Of a stretch of 64,000 nucleotides of DNA, positions 1-8,755 are shown piece after piece. A program made the translations under genes and the position numbers. Numbering within the stretch: the stretch's first letter is position 1; each line of letters begins with the position of its first letter. The stretch spans positions 62,001 through 126,000 of the forward strand of contig NZ_JAGEOK010000004.1 of the NCBI RefSeq assembly GCF_017573545.1. The letters are read 5' to 3'. The notes under the pieces were generated by a model. The model did no database searches and was not told the origin of the DNA. It saw only the letters and a list, made by a program, of their open reading frames with translations. Source of the stretch: Actinomadura nitritigenes. GTDB taxonomy: Bacteria > Actinomycetota > Actinomycetes > Streptosporangiales > Streptosporangiaceae.

Positions 1-281
1 AGGTCGGCGGCCCGCAGCGTGGACGCGACGGGCCCGAGCGCGGTCGCCGGGTTCCCCAGCCGGGACCGCAGCTGCCCCTCGAAGTGCGTGTCCCCGCCGA
101 ACGCGATGACGATCGGCTGCGGCGCCGCCTTCGACGGCGCCGTCCTCCCCTTCGGCTTCGCCGGAGCCGTGGACGCCGGCGGCGTCGCCCCCGCGGCCTT
201 CGACCCGTCGGACCCGCCGCACGCGGACGCGGCGGCGGCGACGACCAGCACGCCCGCGGCTGCCACGGCGAAAACGCGCAT
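1..281 (-). CDS. CapA-like lipoprotein, N-terminal part (cut by window edge)
   Basis: Partial gene that leaves the window at base 1, so only the first 93 residues are visible. A hydrophobic leader ends in a lipobox (A-S-A-C, Cys21), so the product should be a membrane-anchored lipoprotein. A low-complexity Thr/Pro/Ala/Lys linker follows, then IVIAFGGDTHFEGQLRSRL, which resembles the GD metal-binding start of CapA/metallophosphatase-like domains. The ATG is fixed by a GGGGAGG Shine-Dalgarno seven bases upstream. The CapA call rests on this short motif and the lipoprotein layout; the catalytic remainder is not visible. Confidence 0.7.
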   Translation of the reverse strand, partial: MRVFAVAAAGVLVVAAAASACGGSDGSKAAGATPPASTAPAKPKGRTAPSKAAPQPIVIAFGGDTHFEGQLRSRLGNPATALGPVASTLRAAD

Positions 282-427
282 GGGAGACCTCCCCGTCTTG
301 ATCGGCCAAGCATGGCACGACCAGGACAATCACCCCCACCCCACCCCCGACCACATCCGGCCCTCCGGACGAACCCGCTCATTCCTCAACACCAGACCCA
401 CGGCGCACCCGCACGCCAGGGCGGCGG

Positions 428-1456
428 TCACGTGGTGGGATCGGTGGGGGTCTCCTGGCCGTTGGGCTTGCCCTGGGTGAGCTGGTAGGGCGGTAGCGGG
501 TCGCCGGAGGAGATCTCGCGGGGCGACGCGGGCTCGTCGGATCCGGTCGGCTCCGGGTCCGGCACGGGCCCGGGCCTGGCGCCGCCGAACGCCTGGGTCA
601 CGGCCTGGAGGGCGCTCGTCACCTCGCTCGGGATGACCCAGAAGGTGCTGCCCTGGCCCTCGGCGAGCTTCGGAAGCGTCTGGAGGTACTGGTAGGCGAG
701 CAGCTTCGGGTCGGGGTCGGCCGCGTGGATGGTGGAGAAGACGCGCTCGATCGCCTTCGCCTGACCCTCGGCCTCCAGCACGGCGGCCTGCTTCGCGCCC
801 TCCGCCCGCAGGATCGTCGACTGCTTGTCCCCCTCCGCCGTGAGGATCTTGGACGCGCGGGCGCCCTCGGCGGTGAGGATCGCGGCGCGCTTCTCCCGCT
901 CGGCGCGCATCTGCTTCTCCATGGCGTCCTTGATGGACGCGGGCGGCTCGATCGCCTTGATCTCCACGCGGGTGACGCGGATGCCCCACTTGCCGGACGC
1001 GTCGTCCAGCACGCCGCGCAGCGCGGTGTTGATGCGGTCGCGGGAGGTGAGGGTGGCCTCCAGGTCGAGGGTGCCGATGACGTTGCGGAGCGTCGTCGCG
1101 GTGAGCTGCTCGATCGCCTTGATGTAGTTGACGATCTCGTAGTCGGCGGCGCGCGGGTCGGTGACCTGGAAGAACAGCACGGTGTCGATGTGGACGACCA
1201 CGTTGTCCTCGGTGATGACCGGCTGCGCCTTGAACGAGACCACCTGCTCGCGCAGGTCGATGAGCGACTTCACGCGGTCGATGAACGGGAGGACGAAGCT
1301 GATGCCGGGTTCGAGGGTGCGGTGGTAGCGGCCGAGGCGCTCGACGTTGCGGGCGCGCGCCTGCGGCACGATCCAGACCGACCGCATCACCGCGGTGGCG
1401 ACCACGGCCAGCCCGGCGACGACGACGATGAGCAGCGCTATGGCGATCTCGGTCAT
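428..1456 (-). CDS. SPFH/Band 7 (stomatin-like) membrane protein
   Basis: 342 residues. An N-terminal membrane segment (about residues 3-25) precedes an SPFH domain (LGRYHRTLEPGISFVLPFID onward) and an Ala/Glu-rich coiled coil with repeated LTAEG/LRAEG/LEAEG units, as in stomatins. The C terminus is Pro-rich and probably disordered. The family assembles into membrane microdomain scaffolds, often with an NfeD partner. The start ATG overlaps the stop of the upstream NfeD gene as ATGA, so translation is coupled and the two should act together. No protease domain is present. The substrate or client is unknown. Confidence 0.93.
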   Translation of the reverse strand: MTEIAIALLIVVVAGLAVVATAVMRSVWIVPQARARNVERLGRYHRTLEPGISFVLPFIDRVKSLIDLREQVVSFKAQPVITEDNVVVHIDTVLFFQVTDPRAADYEIVNYIKAIEQLTATTLRNVIGTLDLEATLTSRDRINTALRGVLDDASGKWGIRVTRVEIKAIEPPASIKDAMEKQMRAEREKRAAILTAEGARASKILTAEGDKQSTILRAEGAKQAAVLEAEGQAKAIERVFSTIHAADPDPKLLAYQYLQTLPKLAEGQGSTFWVIPSEVTSALQAVTQAFGGARPGPVPDPEPTGSDEPASPREISSGDPLPPYQLTQGKPNGQETPTDPTT

Positions 1457-1908
1457 GGTGTCTCCTCGCCCGGTCCGCCGGGGACCGGGTACAGCAGGGC
1501 GGTGGCGCCCTCGATGGCGAGGACGTCGGCGGCGGCTCCGGCCGGGATGACGAGGTCGGGGTCGTAGGGGCGGGCCGACCACTCCTCGCCGCCGATCCGG
1601 GCGCGCCCGCCGGCGCGGGACACCTCGGTGAGCGTGAGGGCCTCGCGTCCGACGAGGGCGGCGGCGCCGGTGCGCAGCGGCGGCGGCTGCCGGACGTGCC
1701 GTCGCACGACGGGCCGGACGACGGCGAGGCCCGCGGCGGAGCCGGCGGCGAAGACCGCGACCTGGCCGGCGAGGGGGAGGCCGGCGGCGCCGGTGAGGCC
1801 GGCGGCGAGCGCGGCGACGGCGAGCAGGCCGAGCGCGAGCGTGAGCGTCAGCAGTTCGGCGATCCCGAGGAGCGCCGCGATCAGCAACCAGACGACCCAC
1901 GCGTCCAT
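1453..1908 (-). CDS. NfeD-family membrane protein
   Basis: 151 residues. The first about 75 residues hold closely spaced hydrophobic helices (WVVWLLIAALLGIAELL and following). After them comes a small beta-rich OB-like domain (TGAAALVGREALTLTEV to the C terminus), the standard short NfeD layout. NfeD proteins partner SPFH/stomatin proteins, and the SPFH gene follows with an ATGA overlap. An AAGGAG lies eight bases before the ATG. The gene is divergent from the molybdopterin oxidoreductase, and the 119-base gap should carry both promoters. Confidence 0.9.
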   Translation of the reverse strand: MDAWVVWLLIAALLGIAELLTLTLALGLLAVAALAAGLTGAAGLPLAGQVAVFAAGSAAGLAVVRPVVRRHVRQPPPLRTGAAALVGREALTLTEVSRAGGRARIGGEEWSARPYDPDLVIPAGAAADVLAIEGATALLYPVPGGPGEETP

Positions 1909-2027
1909 AGCAGCTCCTTGTGGCTGCCGGAAGTCCTCAACAACAAAGTAACTCCAGAATGTGGAAATGGCGCCCTTCAGAAGAACGCGACAGAATGGAG
2001 TTCGGCCCACAGGAGGAGCGTTTACAC

Positions 2028-4262
2028 ATGGGCGACCGCACCGCCTTCCGCACCTGTCCCCTCTGCGAGGCCCTCTGCGGGCTCGAGCTGACCCTCGACG
2101 ACGGCGGCGCCGTGACGCGCGTGCGCGGCGACAAGGACGACCCGTTCAGCAAGGGGTTCCTGTGCCCGAAGGGCGCGACGCTCGGGGTTCTCGACGGCGA
2201 CCCCGACCGGCTCCAGGAGGCGCTCGTCCGCGACGGCGACGCCCACCGGACGGCCGGCTGGGACGAGGCGTTCGAGACGGTCCGGCGGGAGCTGGCGCGG
2301 GTCGTCGAGCGGTACGGCCGGGACGCCGTGGCCGTCTACATCGGCAATCCGACGGCGCACTCTGTGGCGGGGCCGCTGTACGGGGCGGCGGTCGTGAAGG
2401 CGCTCGGCACCCGCAACCTGTACACGGCGAGCACCGCCGACCAGATGCCGAAGCACGTGAGCTGCGGGCACATGTTCGGCGACCCGCTCGCCATCCCCGT
2501 GCCGGACCTCGACCGGACCGGGCACCTGCTGATGCTGGGCGCGAACCCGCTGGAGTCCAACGGGAGCCTCGCGTCGGCGCCCGACTTCCCCGGCCGGCTG
2601 AAGGCGATCCGCGAGCGCGGCGGGAAGGTCGTCGTGGTCGACCCGCGCCGCACGCGGACGGCGGCCCTCGCCGACGAGCACCTGTTCATCCGCCCGGGAA
2701 CGGACGCGTTCCTGCTGATGGGGCTCGTCCACACCCTTTTCGCCGAGGACCTCGTCACGGTGCGCCTCGACGGGCTGGTCAACGGGCTGGCGGACATGCG
2801 CGCCCTCGCCGTCGACTTCGCGCCCGAGCGCGTCGCTCCCGTCACCGGCATCCCCGCCGAGACGATCCGCAGGACCGCGCGCGAGCTGGCCGCCGCCGAC
2901 CGCGCCGCCGTCTACGGGCGCATCGGCACGTGCACGCAGGCGTTCGGGACGCTCAACAGCTGGCTCGTGGACGTCCTGAACGTGCTGACCGGCAACCTGG
3001 ACCGGCCCGGCGGCGCGATGTTCCCGCGCCCCGCGCACGCGCCCGTGTACCGCCGCAAGAGGCCGTTCACGACGGGGCGGTGGCGCAGCCGCGTCCGGGA
3101 CCTGCCCGAGGTCAACGGCGAGCTCCCCGTCGCGACCCTGGCCGACGAGATCGAGACGCCCGGCGAGGGCCGGATCCGGGCGCTGATCACCGTCGGCGGG
3201 AACCCCGCGCTGTCCGCGCCGAACGCCGCCCGGCTCGACCGCGCGCTCGCCGGCCTCGACTTCATGGTGAGCGTCGACCCGTACCTGAACGAGACGACCC
3301 GGCACGCGCACGTGGTCCTGCCGCCGCCGCGGCCCGCGCAGACGCCGCACTACGACATCGCGCTGACCGGCCTCGCCGTCCGCGACTACGCCCGCTACTC
3401 GCCGCCGGCCGTCCCGCTGCCGGACGGGCGGCCGAGCGAGTCCGACCTGCTCGCCCGCCTCGCGCTCGCCGCGTCCGGCGCGGACGGCGACCCCGCCGCG
3501 CTCGACGAGATGATCATCTCGACGACGCTGCGGAAGGCGACCGAGCTGCCCGGCTCGCCCGTGCACGGCCGCGAGGCGGACGAGCTGCGCAAGATGCTGG
3601 CCGAAAGCGGCACGCTCACCGAGCAGCGGCTCGACATGATGCTGCGGCTCGGCCCCTACGGCGACGGCTTCGGCGCCGACCCGTCCGGGCTGACCCTCAC
3701 CCGGCTGCGCACCGAGCACCCGCACGGCCTCGACCTCGGCGCCCTCAAGCCCCGCATCGACGAGGTGCTGTGCACGACGTCCGGACGCGTCGAGCTGTGC
3801 CCGTCCACCTGCGCCGCCGACGTCGACCGCCTGCACACCGCGCTGCGCGCGCACCGCCCGTCGGACGAGGGCTTCGTGCTCATCGGGCGGCGGCACCTGC
3901 GGTCGAACAACAGCTGGCTGCACAACGTCCCCGAGCTGGTGCGCGGCTCCAACACCTGCACGCTCCAGCTCAACACGGCCGACGCGGCCCGGCTCGGCGT
4001 CGGCGCGGGCGACACCGTCCGGGTCGTCTCGCGCACCGGGTCCGTCGACGCCGTCGCCGAGCCCACCGACGCGGTCATGGCGGGCGTCGTGAGCCTCCCG
4101 CACGGCTGGGGGCACGACCGTCCCGGCACCCGCACCGCCGTCGCCCGCGAGCACGCCGGGGTGAACGTGAACGCCGTCACCGACGAGCAGGAGATCGACC
4201 CGCTGTCCGGCAACGCCGTGTTCAACGGCGTCCCCGTCACCCTGGCACCGGTACGGCCCTGA
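2028..4262 (+). CDS. Molybdopterin-dependent oxidoreductase (formate dehydrogenase/nitrate reductase-like)
   Basis: 744 residues. It begins with a 4Fe-4S motif (Cys10, Cys13, Cys17, Cys46), the N-terminal cluster of the Mo-bisMGD family, followed by molybdopterin-binding segments (GANPLESNGS, VVDPRRTRTA, GGNPALSAP). The C-terminal barrel carries RRHLRSNNSWLHNVPEL and the PHGWGHD segment. Cys146 in HVSCGHMFG sits where the Mo-ligating Cys or SeCys is expected. The ATG at 2028 has GGAGGAG nine bases upstream; an in-frame ATG at 1995 lacks a comparable site. No electron-transfer subunit, FdhD or cofactor gene lies next to it, so substrate and partner cannot be told. Confidence 0.93.
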   Translation: MGDRTAFRTCPLCEALCGLELTLDDGGAVTRVRGDKDDPFSKGFLCPKGATLGVLDGDPDRLQEALVRDGDAHRTAGWDEAFETVRRELARVVERYGRDAVAVYIGNPTAHSVAGPLYGAAVVKALGTRNLYTASTADQMPKHVSCGHMFGDPLAIPVPDLDRTGHLLMLGANPLESNGSLASAPDFPGRLKAIRERGGKVVVVDPRRTRTAALADEHLFIRPGTDAFLLMGLVHTLFAEDLVTVRLDGLVNGLADMRALAVDFAPERVAPVTGIPAETIRRTARELAAADRAAVYGRIGTCTQAFGTLNSWLVDVLNVLTGNLDRPGGAMFPRPAHAPVYRRKRPFTTGRWRSRVRDLPEVNGELPVATLADEIETPGEGRIRALITVGGNPALSAPNAARLDRALAGLDFMVSVDPYLNETTRHAHVVLPPPRPAQTPHYDIALTGLAVRDYARYSPPAVPLPDGRPSESDLLARLALAASGADGDPAALDEMIISTTLRKATELPGSPVHGREADELRKMLAESGTLTEQRLDMMLRLGPYGDGFGADPSGLTLTRLRTEHPHGLDLGALKPRIDEVLCTTSGRVELCPSTCAADVDRLHTALRAHRPSDEGFVLIGRRHLRSNNSWLHNVPELVRGSNTCTLQLNTADAARLGVGAGDTVRVVSRTGSVDAVAEPTDAVMAGVVSLPHGWGHDRPGTRTAVAREHAGVNVNAVTDEQEIDPLSGNAVFNGVPVTLAPVRP

Positions 4263-4269
4263 CGCTGTT

Positions 4270-4380
4270 CAGCCTGGAACCCCCGTCCCGACGAACAGGC
4301 CGTTTCCAGCGCGAAACGGCCTGTTCGCCGACGGGCGTGCCCGCTGCGCTTGCGGGCGCTCGCTCCGCGTGCACGCCCGG
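4270..4380. repeat. Composite hairpin repeat, copy 1
   Basis: Directly after the molybdopterin oxidoreductase stop. It holds a perfect 15-bp stem (4292-4306 with 4313-4327) and a second hairpin closed by CGGGCGTGC/GCACGCCCG (4332-4340 with 4371-4379). A weak GTTC...GAAC palindrome lies at the left end. Read backwards, the order and several sequence blocks match copy 2 at 5899-6038. It probably also works as a transcription terminator. Confidence 0.8.
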
Positions 4381-4583
4381 GAACGATGTGTTTAGTCCCG
4401 GCGCGTCCAGGTAGGTATCCCTCGCCGCGGGCGGCTCGGGCCGCCTCGAACGTCACACGGGGGATCGACTAACCTCGCAAACGAGCGTCCCATTACGGCC
4501 GTCTCTAACCAGTGGGCCGGACGGAACCGATGGGTCCGGGCGCCGCCTCGGGCGGGCCGCCCGCACGCACCCGAGGGAGGGAC

Positions 4584-5501
4584 ATGAACCGGCGGTCGAG
4601 CAACATCTTCCGGCGCGGCGCGCGGACGCAGGCGTCGCAGCGGCTGGCGGACGCGACGGAGACCATCGAGCGCGCGCACGGCCTCGACCGCACCATCCGG
4701 GTGCTGTCCACCGCCGTGCGCAGGACGCTCCGCCCCGGGCCGCTGAAGGACACCCTGCACGGCGTCCCGTTCGGGCATCCCGCGCACACACCGCTCACCG
4801 ACGTGCCGATCGGCTGCTGGATGTCGTCGGCGATCCTCGACCTCATGCCGGGGACGGCGCGCGCCTCCCAGGCGCTCGTCGCCGCCGGGCTCGCCGGGGC
4901 CGTCCCGACCATGCTCACCGGCATCGCCGACTGGTCCGCGCTGCACCGCGAGCAGCAGCGCGTCGGCCTCGTGCACGCGTCCGCGACGGTCACCGCGAGC
5001 ATGCTGTACTCGGCGTCCCTCGCCGCCCGCTACCAGGGACGGGACGGCGCCGGGAAGGCGTTCGGGTTCGCGGGCCTCACCGTGCTGCTCGGCGGCACCT
5101 ACCTCGGCGGGCACCTGGCGTTCCGGCAGGCCGCGGGCGCCAGCCACGCCGACCAGACGGCCCACCTCGTGGCGACCGGCTGGCACGACCTGTGCACCGC
5201 CGAGGAGCTGCCGGACGGCTGGCCGGTGCACCGCCGCCTCGGCTACATCAGCCTGTTCGTCCTGCGCGAGGGCGACGAGATCAACGTCCTCGCCGACCGG
5301 TGCAGCCACCTCGCCGGGCCGCTGCACCAGGGCCGCGTCACCACCGACGACAACGCCGAGACCTGCATCGTCTGCCCCTGGCACGGCAGCACCTTCCGGG
5401 TCCGCGACGGCTCCGTCGTGCACGGCCCCGCGACCGCCCGCCAGCCCTCCTTCGAGACCCGCGTGACCGACGGCGTCGTCCAGGTCCGCCCCGTGGGCTG
5501 A
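4584..5501 (+). CDS. DUF2231-Rieske [2Fe-2S] fusion protein
   Basis: 305 residues. Residues 1 to about 175 form a DUF2231-type membrane domain with several hydrophobic helices (FGHPAHTPLTDVPIGCWMSS is typical of its start). Residues about 190-300 are a Rieske domain with both ligand pairs, C-S-H in DRCSHLAGPLHQG and C-P-W-H in CIVCPWHGSTF. The cluster should sit at the membrane surface and pass electrons to an unknown partner. A GTG start at 4512 is possible, but the ATG at 4584 follows GAGGGAGG and gives a clean N terminus. The gene is enclosed by inverted copies of a hairpin repeat. Confidence 0.9.
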   Translation: MNRRSSNIFRRGARTQASQRLADATETIERAHGLDRTIRVLSTAVRRTLRPGPLKDTLHGVPFGHPAHTPLTDVPIGCWMSSAILDLMPGTARASQALVAAGLAGAVPTMLTGIADWSALHREQQRVGLVHASATVTASMLYSASLAARYQGRDGAGKAFGFAGLTVLLGGTYLGGHLAFRQAAGASHADQTAHLVATGWHDLCTAEELPDGWPVHRRLGYISLFVLREGDEINVLADRCSHLAGPLHQGRVTTDDNAETCIVCPWHGSTFRVRDGSVVHGPATARQPSFETRVTDGVVQVRPVG

Positions 5502-5591
5502 CCAGCGGTTTTCACCCGCTTCGTGACGGTTCGCGAGGCCCTTTTCGGGGTATGAGTCGAATATACGTTCGACGATCGGAGGTTCGCGCCG

Positions 5592-5840
5592 ATGAAGGGC
5601 GACAGGGTCGAGATCGTGATCGACGCCGGGGGCGAGGGGACGCGGACGTACGAGGTGGTCGCCGCCCGGGCGGGGCGCCGCGTGGAGGTCGCGACGCGGC
5701 GCGGCGTGGTGGAGGTCAGCGAGGTGACCCGCACCGGGACCCCGGTCCGCACCGCCCGCTTCATGGCCAGCCGCGTCCTGGCCCTCGTCGAGTACCCCAA
5801 CAGCGACACCCACCCCGACGACCCCACCCCACCCGCCTGA
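5592..5840 (+). CDS. Small conserved-type hypothetical protein
   Basis: 82 residues, no family recognised. It starts MKGDRVEIVIDAGGEG, is rich in charged beta-prone stretches, has no membrane segment, and ends in an Asp/Pro/Thr-rich tail. A GGAGG lies nine bases before the ATG and third codon positions are strongly G/C, so it looks like a genuine gene. It follows the DUF2231-Rieske gene by 90 bases and shares the segment bounded by the two hairpin repeats. Confidence 0.7.
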   Translation: MKGDRVEIVIDAGGEGTRTYEVVAARAGRRVEVATRRGVVEVSEVTRTGTPVRTARFMASRVLALVEYPNSDTHPDDPTPPA

Positions 5841-5898
5841 CCCCGGCCCCGGCAGCTTGAGCCCCAGCCACCGGCAGGTTGAAGCCCTGCCGCCACCA

Positions 5899-6038
5899 CG
5901 GGCGTGCACGCGGAGCGAGTGCAGCGAGCGCAGCGGGCACGCCCGACGACAGACGAGGCGTTTCGCGCGGAGCGCCAGCGGAGCGCGAAACGCCTCGTCT
6001 GTCGCAACGGGGGTTCCAGGGGGGCGCCCCCCTGGAAC
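5899..6038. repeat. Composite hairpin repeat, copy 2
   Basis: Lies between two converging genes. In order it has a hairpin closed by CGGGCGTGC/GCACGCCCG (5899-5907 with 5937-5945), a perfect 21-bp stem (5948-5968 with 5983-6003) and a perfect 12-bp GTTCCAGGGGGG palindrome with a 2-base loop (6013-6038). It is inverted relative to copy 1 and keeps the GTTTC...GAAAC core of the middle stem while the rest of that stem differs by paired changes. A bidirectional terminator role is likely. Confidence 0.85.
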
Positions 6039-6812
6039 TCAGCGCAGCAGGTTGACGATCGCGACCAGGCCGACGACGACGATGACGCCGCGGAGGACGA
6101 GGGGCGGGATGCGGCGGCCCACCTTGGCGCCGATGAAGCCGCCGACGGTGGAGCCCGCCGCGATCAGCAGCACCGCCCACCAGTTGATCCCGGTGTCGCC
6201 GAACAGCCAGGTGGCGATGAACATGATCGCCGCCGTGCCGTTGACGACGGCCGACAGCACGTTCTTGCTCGCGTTGAGCCGCTGGAGGTCGTCGTCCAGC
6301 ATGATGCCGAGCAGCGCGATCAGCACGATGCCCTGCGCGGCGCCGAAGTAGCCGCCGTACATGCCGGCGAGCAGCACGCCGACCCACAGCAGGGGCCCGC
6401 CGTGCGCGTGACCGCCGCCGTCCTCGCGGCGCCTGCGGATCCAGCCCTGGAGCCGCGGCTGCACGACGACCAGGATCAGCGCGATGACGATCAGGATCGG
6501 GACGATGAACTTGAACGCGGAGGCGGGCAGGCCGAGCAGCAGCAGCGCGCCGATCACGGCGCCGGTCAGCGAGGCGCTGCCCAGCCGCAGCAGCCGGGCG
6601 CGCTGGCCCTTCAGCTCGGCGCGGTACCCGTAGGCGCCGGTGACGCCGCCGGGGACGAGGCCGATGTTGTTGGACACGTTCGCCACGACCGGGACGTAGC
6701 CGAGCGCCACCAGCGTCGGGAACGTGATCAGGGAGCCGGAGCCCACGACGGTGTTGATGCCTCCGGCGGCGACCCCGGCCGCGAAGACCGCGGCCGCGTC
6801 CAACAGGTTCAA
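6039..6812 (-). CDS. TauE/SafE-family sulfite/organosulfonate exporter-like permease
   Basis: 257 residues with about eight hydrophobic helices. The N terminus (AGGINTVVGSGSLITFPTLVALGY) is the conserved first repeat of TauE/SafE proteins, and a second related block lies in the C-terminal half after a His/Gly/Arg-rich cytoplasmic loop. The family exports anions such as sulfite or sulfoacetate; the substrate here is unknown. The start is uncertain: a TTG at 6812 gives the usual N terminus but no strong Shine-Dalgarno is visible. The gene ends at hairpin repeat copy 2. Confidence 0.9.
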   Translation of the reverse strand: MNLLDAAAVFAAGVAAGGINTVVGSGSLITFPTLVALGYVPVVANVSNNIGLVPGGVTGAYGYRAELKGQRARLLRLGSASLTGAVIGALLLLGLPASAFKFIVPILIVIALILVVVQPRLQGWIRRRREDGGGHAHGGPLLWVGVLLAGMYGGYFGAAQGIVLIALLGIMLDDDLQRLNASKNVLSAVVNGTAAIMFIATWLFGDTGINWWAVLLIAAGSTVGGFIGAKVGRRIPPLVLRGVIVVVGLVAIVNLLR

Positions 6813-6936
6813 GAGGGCCCCATCCCAGCGCTAGCGGTTGGCAACGGCGCTCACGATGGTAGGGACAGCGCAGCTCAGGACGGTAATGGGGGTGCCCGTT
6901 ACCTGGCGGTCGGCCCGGAACGCCGGGTGGGCCCGC

Positions 6937-7725
6937 TCAGCGGACGGCGCGCGCGTACCAGCGGCCGCCCTGCCTCTCGATGGTGAGCGGCAGGCCGAAG
7001 CAGTCCGTCAGGTGCTCGGCGGTGAACACCTCGTCGACCTTGCCCTGCGCGACGATCTCGCCCCGGCGCAGCAGCAGCGCGTGGGTGAAGCCGTCCGGGA
7101 CCTCCTCGACGTGGTGGGTGACCATCGCCATCGTCGGGGCCGTGGGATCGTCGGCGAGGACGGCGAGCCGGGCGACGAGGTCCTCGCGGCCGCCGAGGTC
7201 GAGGCCCGCGGCGGGCTCGTCCAGCAGCAGCAGCTCGGGGTCGGGCATCAGCGCGCGGGCGATCTGGACCCGCTTGCGCTCGCCCTCCGACAGGGTGGTG
7301 AACGTCCGGCCCATGAGCTCGGCGCAGCCGAGCGCGTCCAGCAGCGCGACGGCGCGGCTGACGTCGGTGGAGTCGTACTCCTCCTGCCAGCGGCCGAGGA
7401 TCGCGTAGGAGGCGGTGAGCACCAGGTCGATGACCTTCTCGCCGGCGGGGACCTTCTCGGCGAGCGCGGTGCTGGCGAGGCCGATGCGGGGCCGCAGCTC
7501 GAACACGTCGGTGCGGCCGATCTCCTCCTCCAGGATCTCCACCGAGCCCTCGGTGGGGTGCATCATCGCGGCGGCGATCTGCAGCAATGTCGTCTTGCCC
7601 GCCCCGTTGGGGCCGACGATGACCCACCGCTCGCCCTCGTTCACCGTCCACGTGACATCGCGCAGCAGGGCCGAGCCCCCGCGCTTGACCCCGACTCCGC
7701 GGAGCTGAAGTACCTCGCCGGCCAT
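6937..7725 (-). CDS. ABC transporter ATP-binding protein
   Basis: 262 residues, a single nucleotide-binding domain. Walker A is GPNGAGKTT (residues 38-46), the signature is LSEGERKR, Walker B is LLLLDEPAAGLD and the switch histidine is in MVTHH. The pattern resembles the ModF/FepC-like soluble ATPases. No permease or binding-protein gene is adjacent, so the transporter partner is not known. The ATG at 7725 has GAAGG nine bases upstream; upstream in-frame sequence is Gly/Arg-rich and looks non-coding. Confidence 0.92.
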   Translation of the reverse strand: MAGEVLQLRGVGVKRGGSALLRDVTWTVNEGERWVIVGPNGAGKTTLLQIAAAMMHPTEGSVEILEEEIGRTDVFELRPRIGLASTALAEKVPAGEKVIDLVLTASYAILGRWQEEYDSTDVSRAVALLDALGCAELMGRTFTTLSEGERKRVQIARALMPDPELLLLDEPAAGLDLGGREDLVARLAVLADDPTAPTMAMVTHHVEEVPDGFTHALLLRRGEIVAQGKVDEVFTAEHLTDCFGLPLTIERQGGRWYARAVR

Positions 7726-7912
7726 CGCGTGCCTTCGTCCCCATTCCCGGTGATCCCACCGGTCCCGGTCCGGACCGGTCCGTTCTCCAGGAAAGAACCT
7801 ATGCGATACCGGGCCTCCGCCGCCCCCCGGCTCCCCGCCGAGCCGCCCGTCCCGCGCGCACCGGAAGGGAGGAACGTCCCGCGGGCCCGATGGCACGGGC
7901 GATCCGAGCGCT

Positions 7913-7918
7913 TATGGT
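7913..7918 (+). promoter_or_regulatory. -10 box TATGGT of a leaderless transcript
   Basis: TATGGT is followed by exactly seven bases and then ATG at 7926. Transcription would therefore begin at or very near that ATG, which opens a nine-codon ORF. Confidence 0.6.
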
Positions 7919-7925
7919 GGATCGC

Positions 7926-7955
7926 ATGTCCATTGGGGAGTGTCGGACGCGATGA
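7926..7955 (+). CDS. Possible leaderless leader peptide MSIGECRTR
   Basis: Nine codons, ATG to TGA. The TGA (7953-7955) overlaps the ATG of the next gene (7952-7954) in the ATGA arrangement. The ATG lies seven bases after a TATGGT -10 box, so ribosomes could load on a leaderless message, translate this peptide and re-initiate on the downstream gene, helped by the internal GGGGAG. Translation is inferred only. Confidence 0.4.
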   Translation: MSIGECRTR

Positions 7956-8722
7956 GCTCGGACGGGATGAGCAGGGACGTGGCGACCGCGCTGGTCGCGT
8001 GGGGCAATGCCTGGCTGACCGGCAGCGTCGGCCTGGACGAGGCGGTGGACGCGGTCGAGAAGGCGGCGGGCCCGCAGATCCTCGGCGGCGAGCCCGCCGA
8101 GGTGACGCTGCGCCGCGGGCTCGGCGACCTGCGCGTGGGCGGGCTGACGGCGCTGCGGCTGGCGCTGCCCGAGCCGGGCGACCCGCTGGGGCTGACCGGT
8201 CCGGCCGAGTTCAACCGGTCCGCGATCGACGCGGGCGCGGCGGTGGTCGCGCTGCTCGGCGACCGGGCGATCGGGCTGGTCCCCGAGGAGGACCGGCGCG
8301 GCTCGTCCTATGTCGGGGTGCGCTGGACGACCCACGACGCGTCCGCGAACCCGCCGGACGTGCCGGGCCTCGCCGACGCCGACCGGCAGCTGACGCTCGC
8401 GATGCGGGACGCGACGGAGGCGCTGCTGACGGTGGACGACGTGTCCGGGGTGCCGCCGGAGATCGCGGACGCGCTGGTCGACCTGCGCGACCCGCACCGC
8501 GGCGACCATCCGCTGGCCCCCGGGTATCCGCCGCGCGCGCACAGGGTGGCGGCGCTGGCGGGCCGGCTGTCCCTGGTCGTGGACCTGGCGCGGCGGATGG
8601 ACGAGCGCGGCCTCACCGCCGACCAGATGCGCCGCCGGAGCGAGGCGCTGCGGCTGCTCGACCGTGCCGTGCGGCGGGCGCGGGTGGCCGCGTGCAACAG
8701 CGCGTTCGATCCCGTCCCGTAG
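7952..8722 (+). CDS. Conserved hypothetical protein
   Basis: 256 residues, no named family recognised and no signal peptide or membrane helix. It is Ala/Leu/Arg-rich and mostly helical in appearance, with segments VATALVAWGNAWLTGSVGLDEAV near the N terminus split by Gly and TADQMRRRSEALRLLDRAVRRARVA near the end. The layout suggests a cytosolic two-domain protein. The ATG at 7952 follows GGGGAG by 12 bases; GTG at 7940 is an in-frame alternative. The start overlaps the stop of a possible nine-codon leader ORF. It is divergent from the ABC ATPase gene. Confidence 0.8.
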   Translation: MSSDGMSRDVATALVAWGNAWLTGSVGLDEAVDAVEKAAGPQILGGEPAEVTLRRGLGDLRVGGLTALRLALPEPGDPLGLTGPAEFNRSAIDAGAAVVALLGDRAIGLVPEEDRRGSSYVGVRWTTHDASANPPDVPGLADADRQLTLAMRDATEALLTVDDVSGVPPEIADALVDLRDPHRGDHPLAPGYPPRAHRVAALAGRLSLVVDLARRMDERGLTADQMRRRSEALRLLDRAVRRARVAACNSAFDPVP

Positions 8723-8755
8723 ACACCCCTCCCGGCACGGTGATGAGAACGTGCC

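Noticed and set aside
2022..4154. 710-codon open frame on the minus strand
   Set aside because: It lies antisense to the molybdopterin oxidoreductase gene and gives Arg/Gly/Val/Ala-rich sequence with no motif. Long antisense frames are normal in DNA with this GC content.
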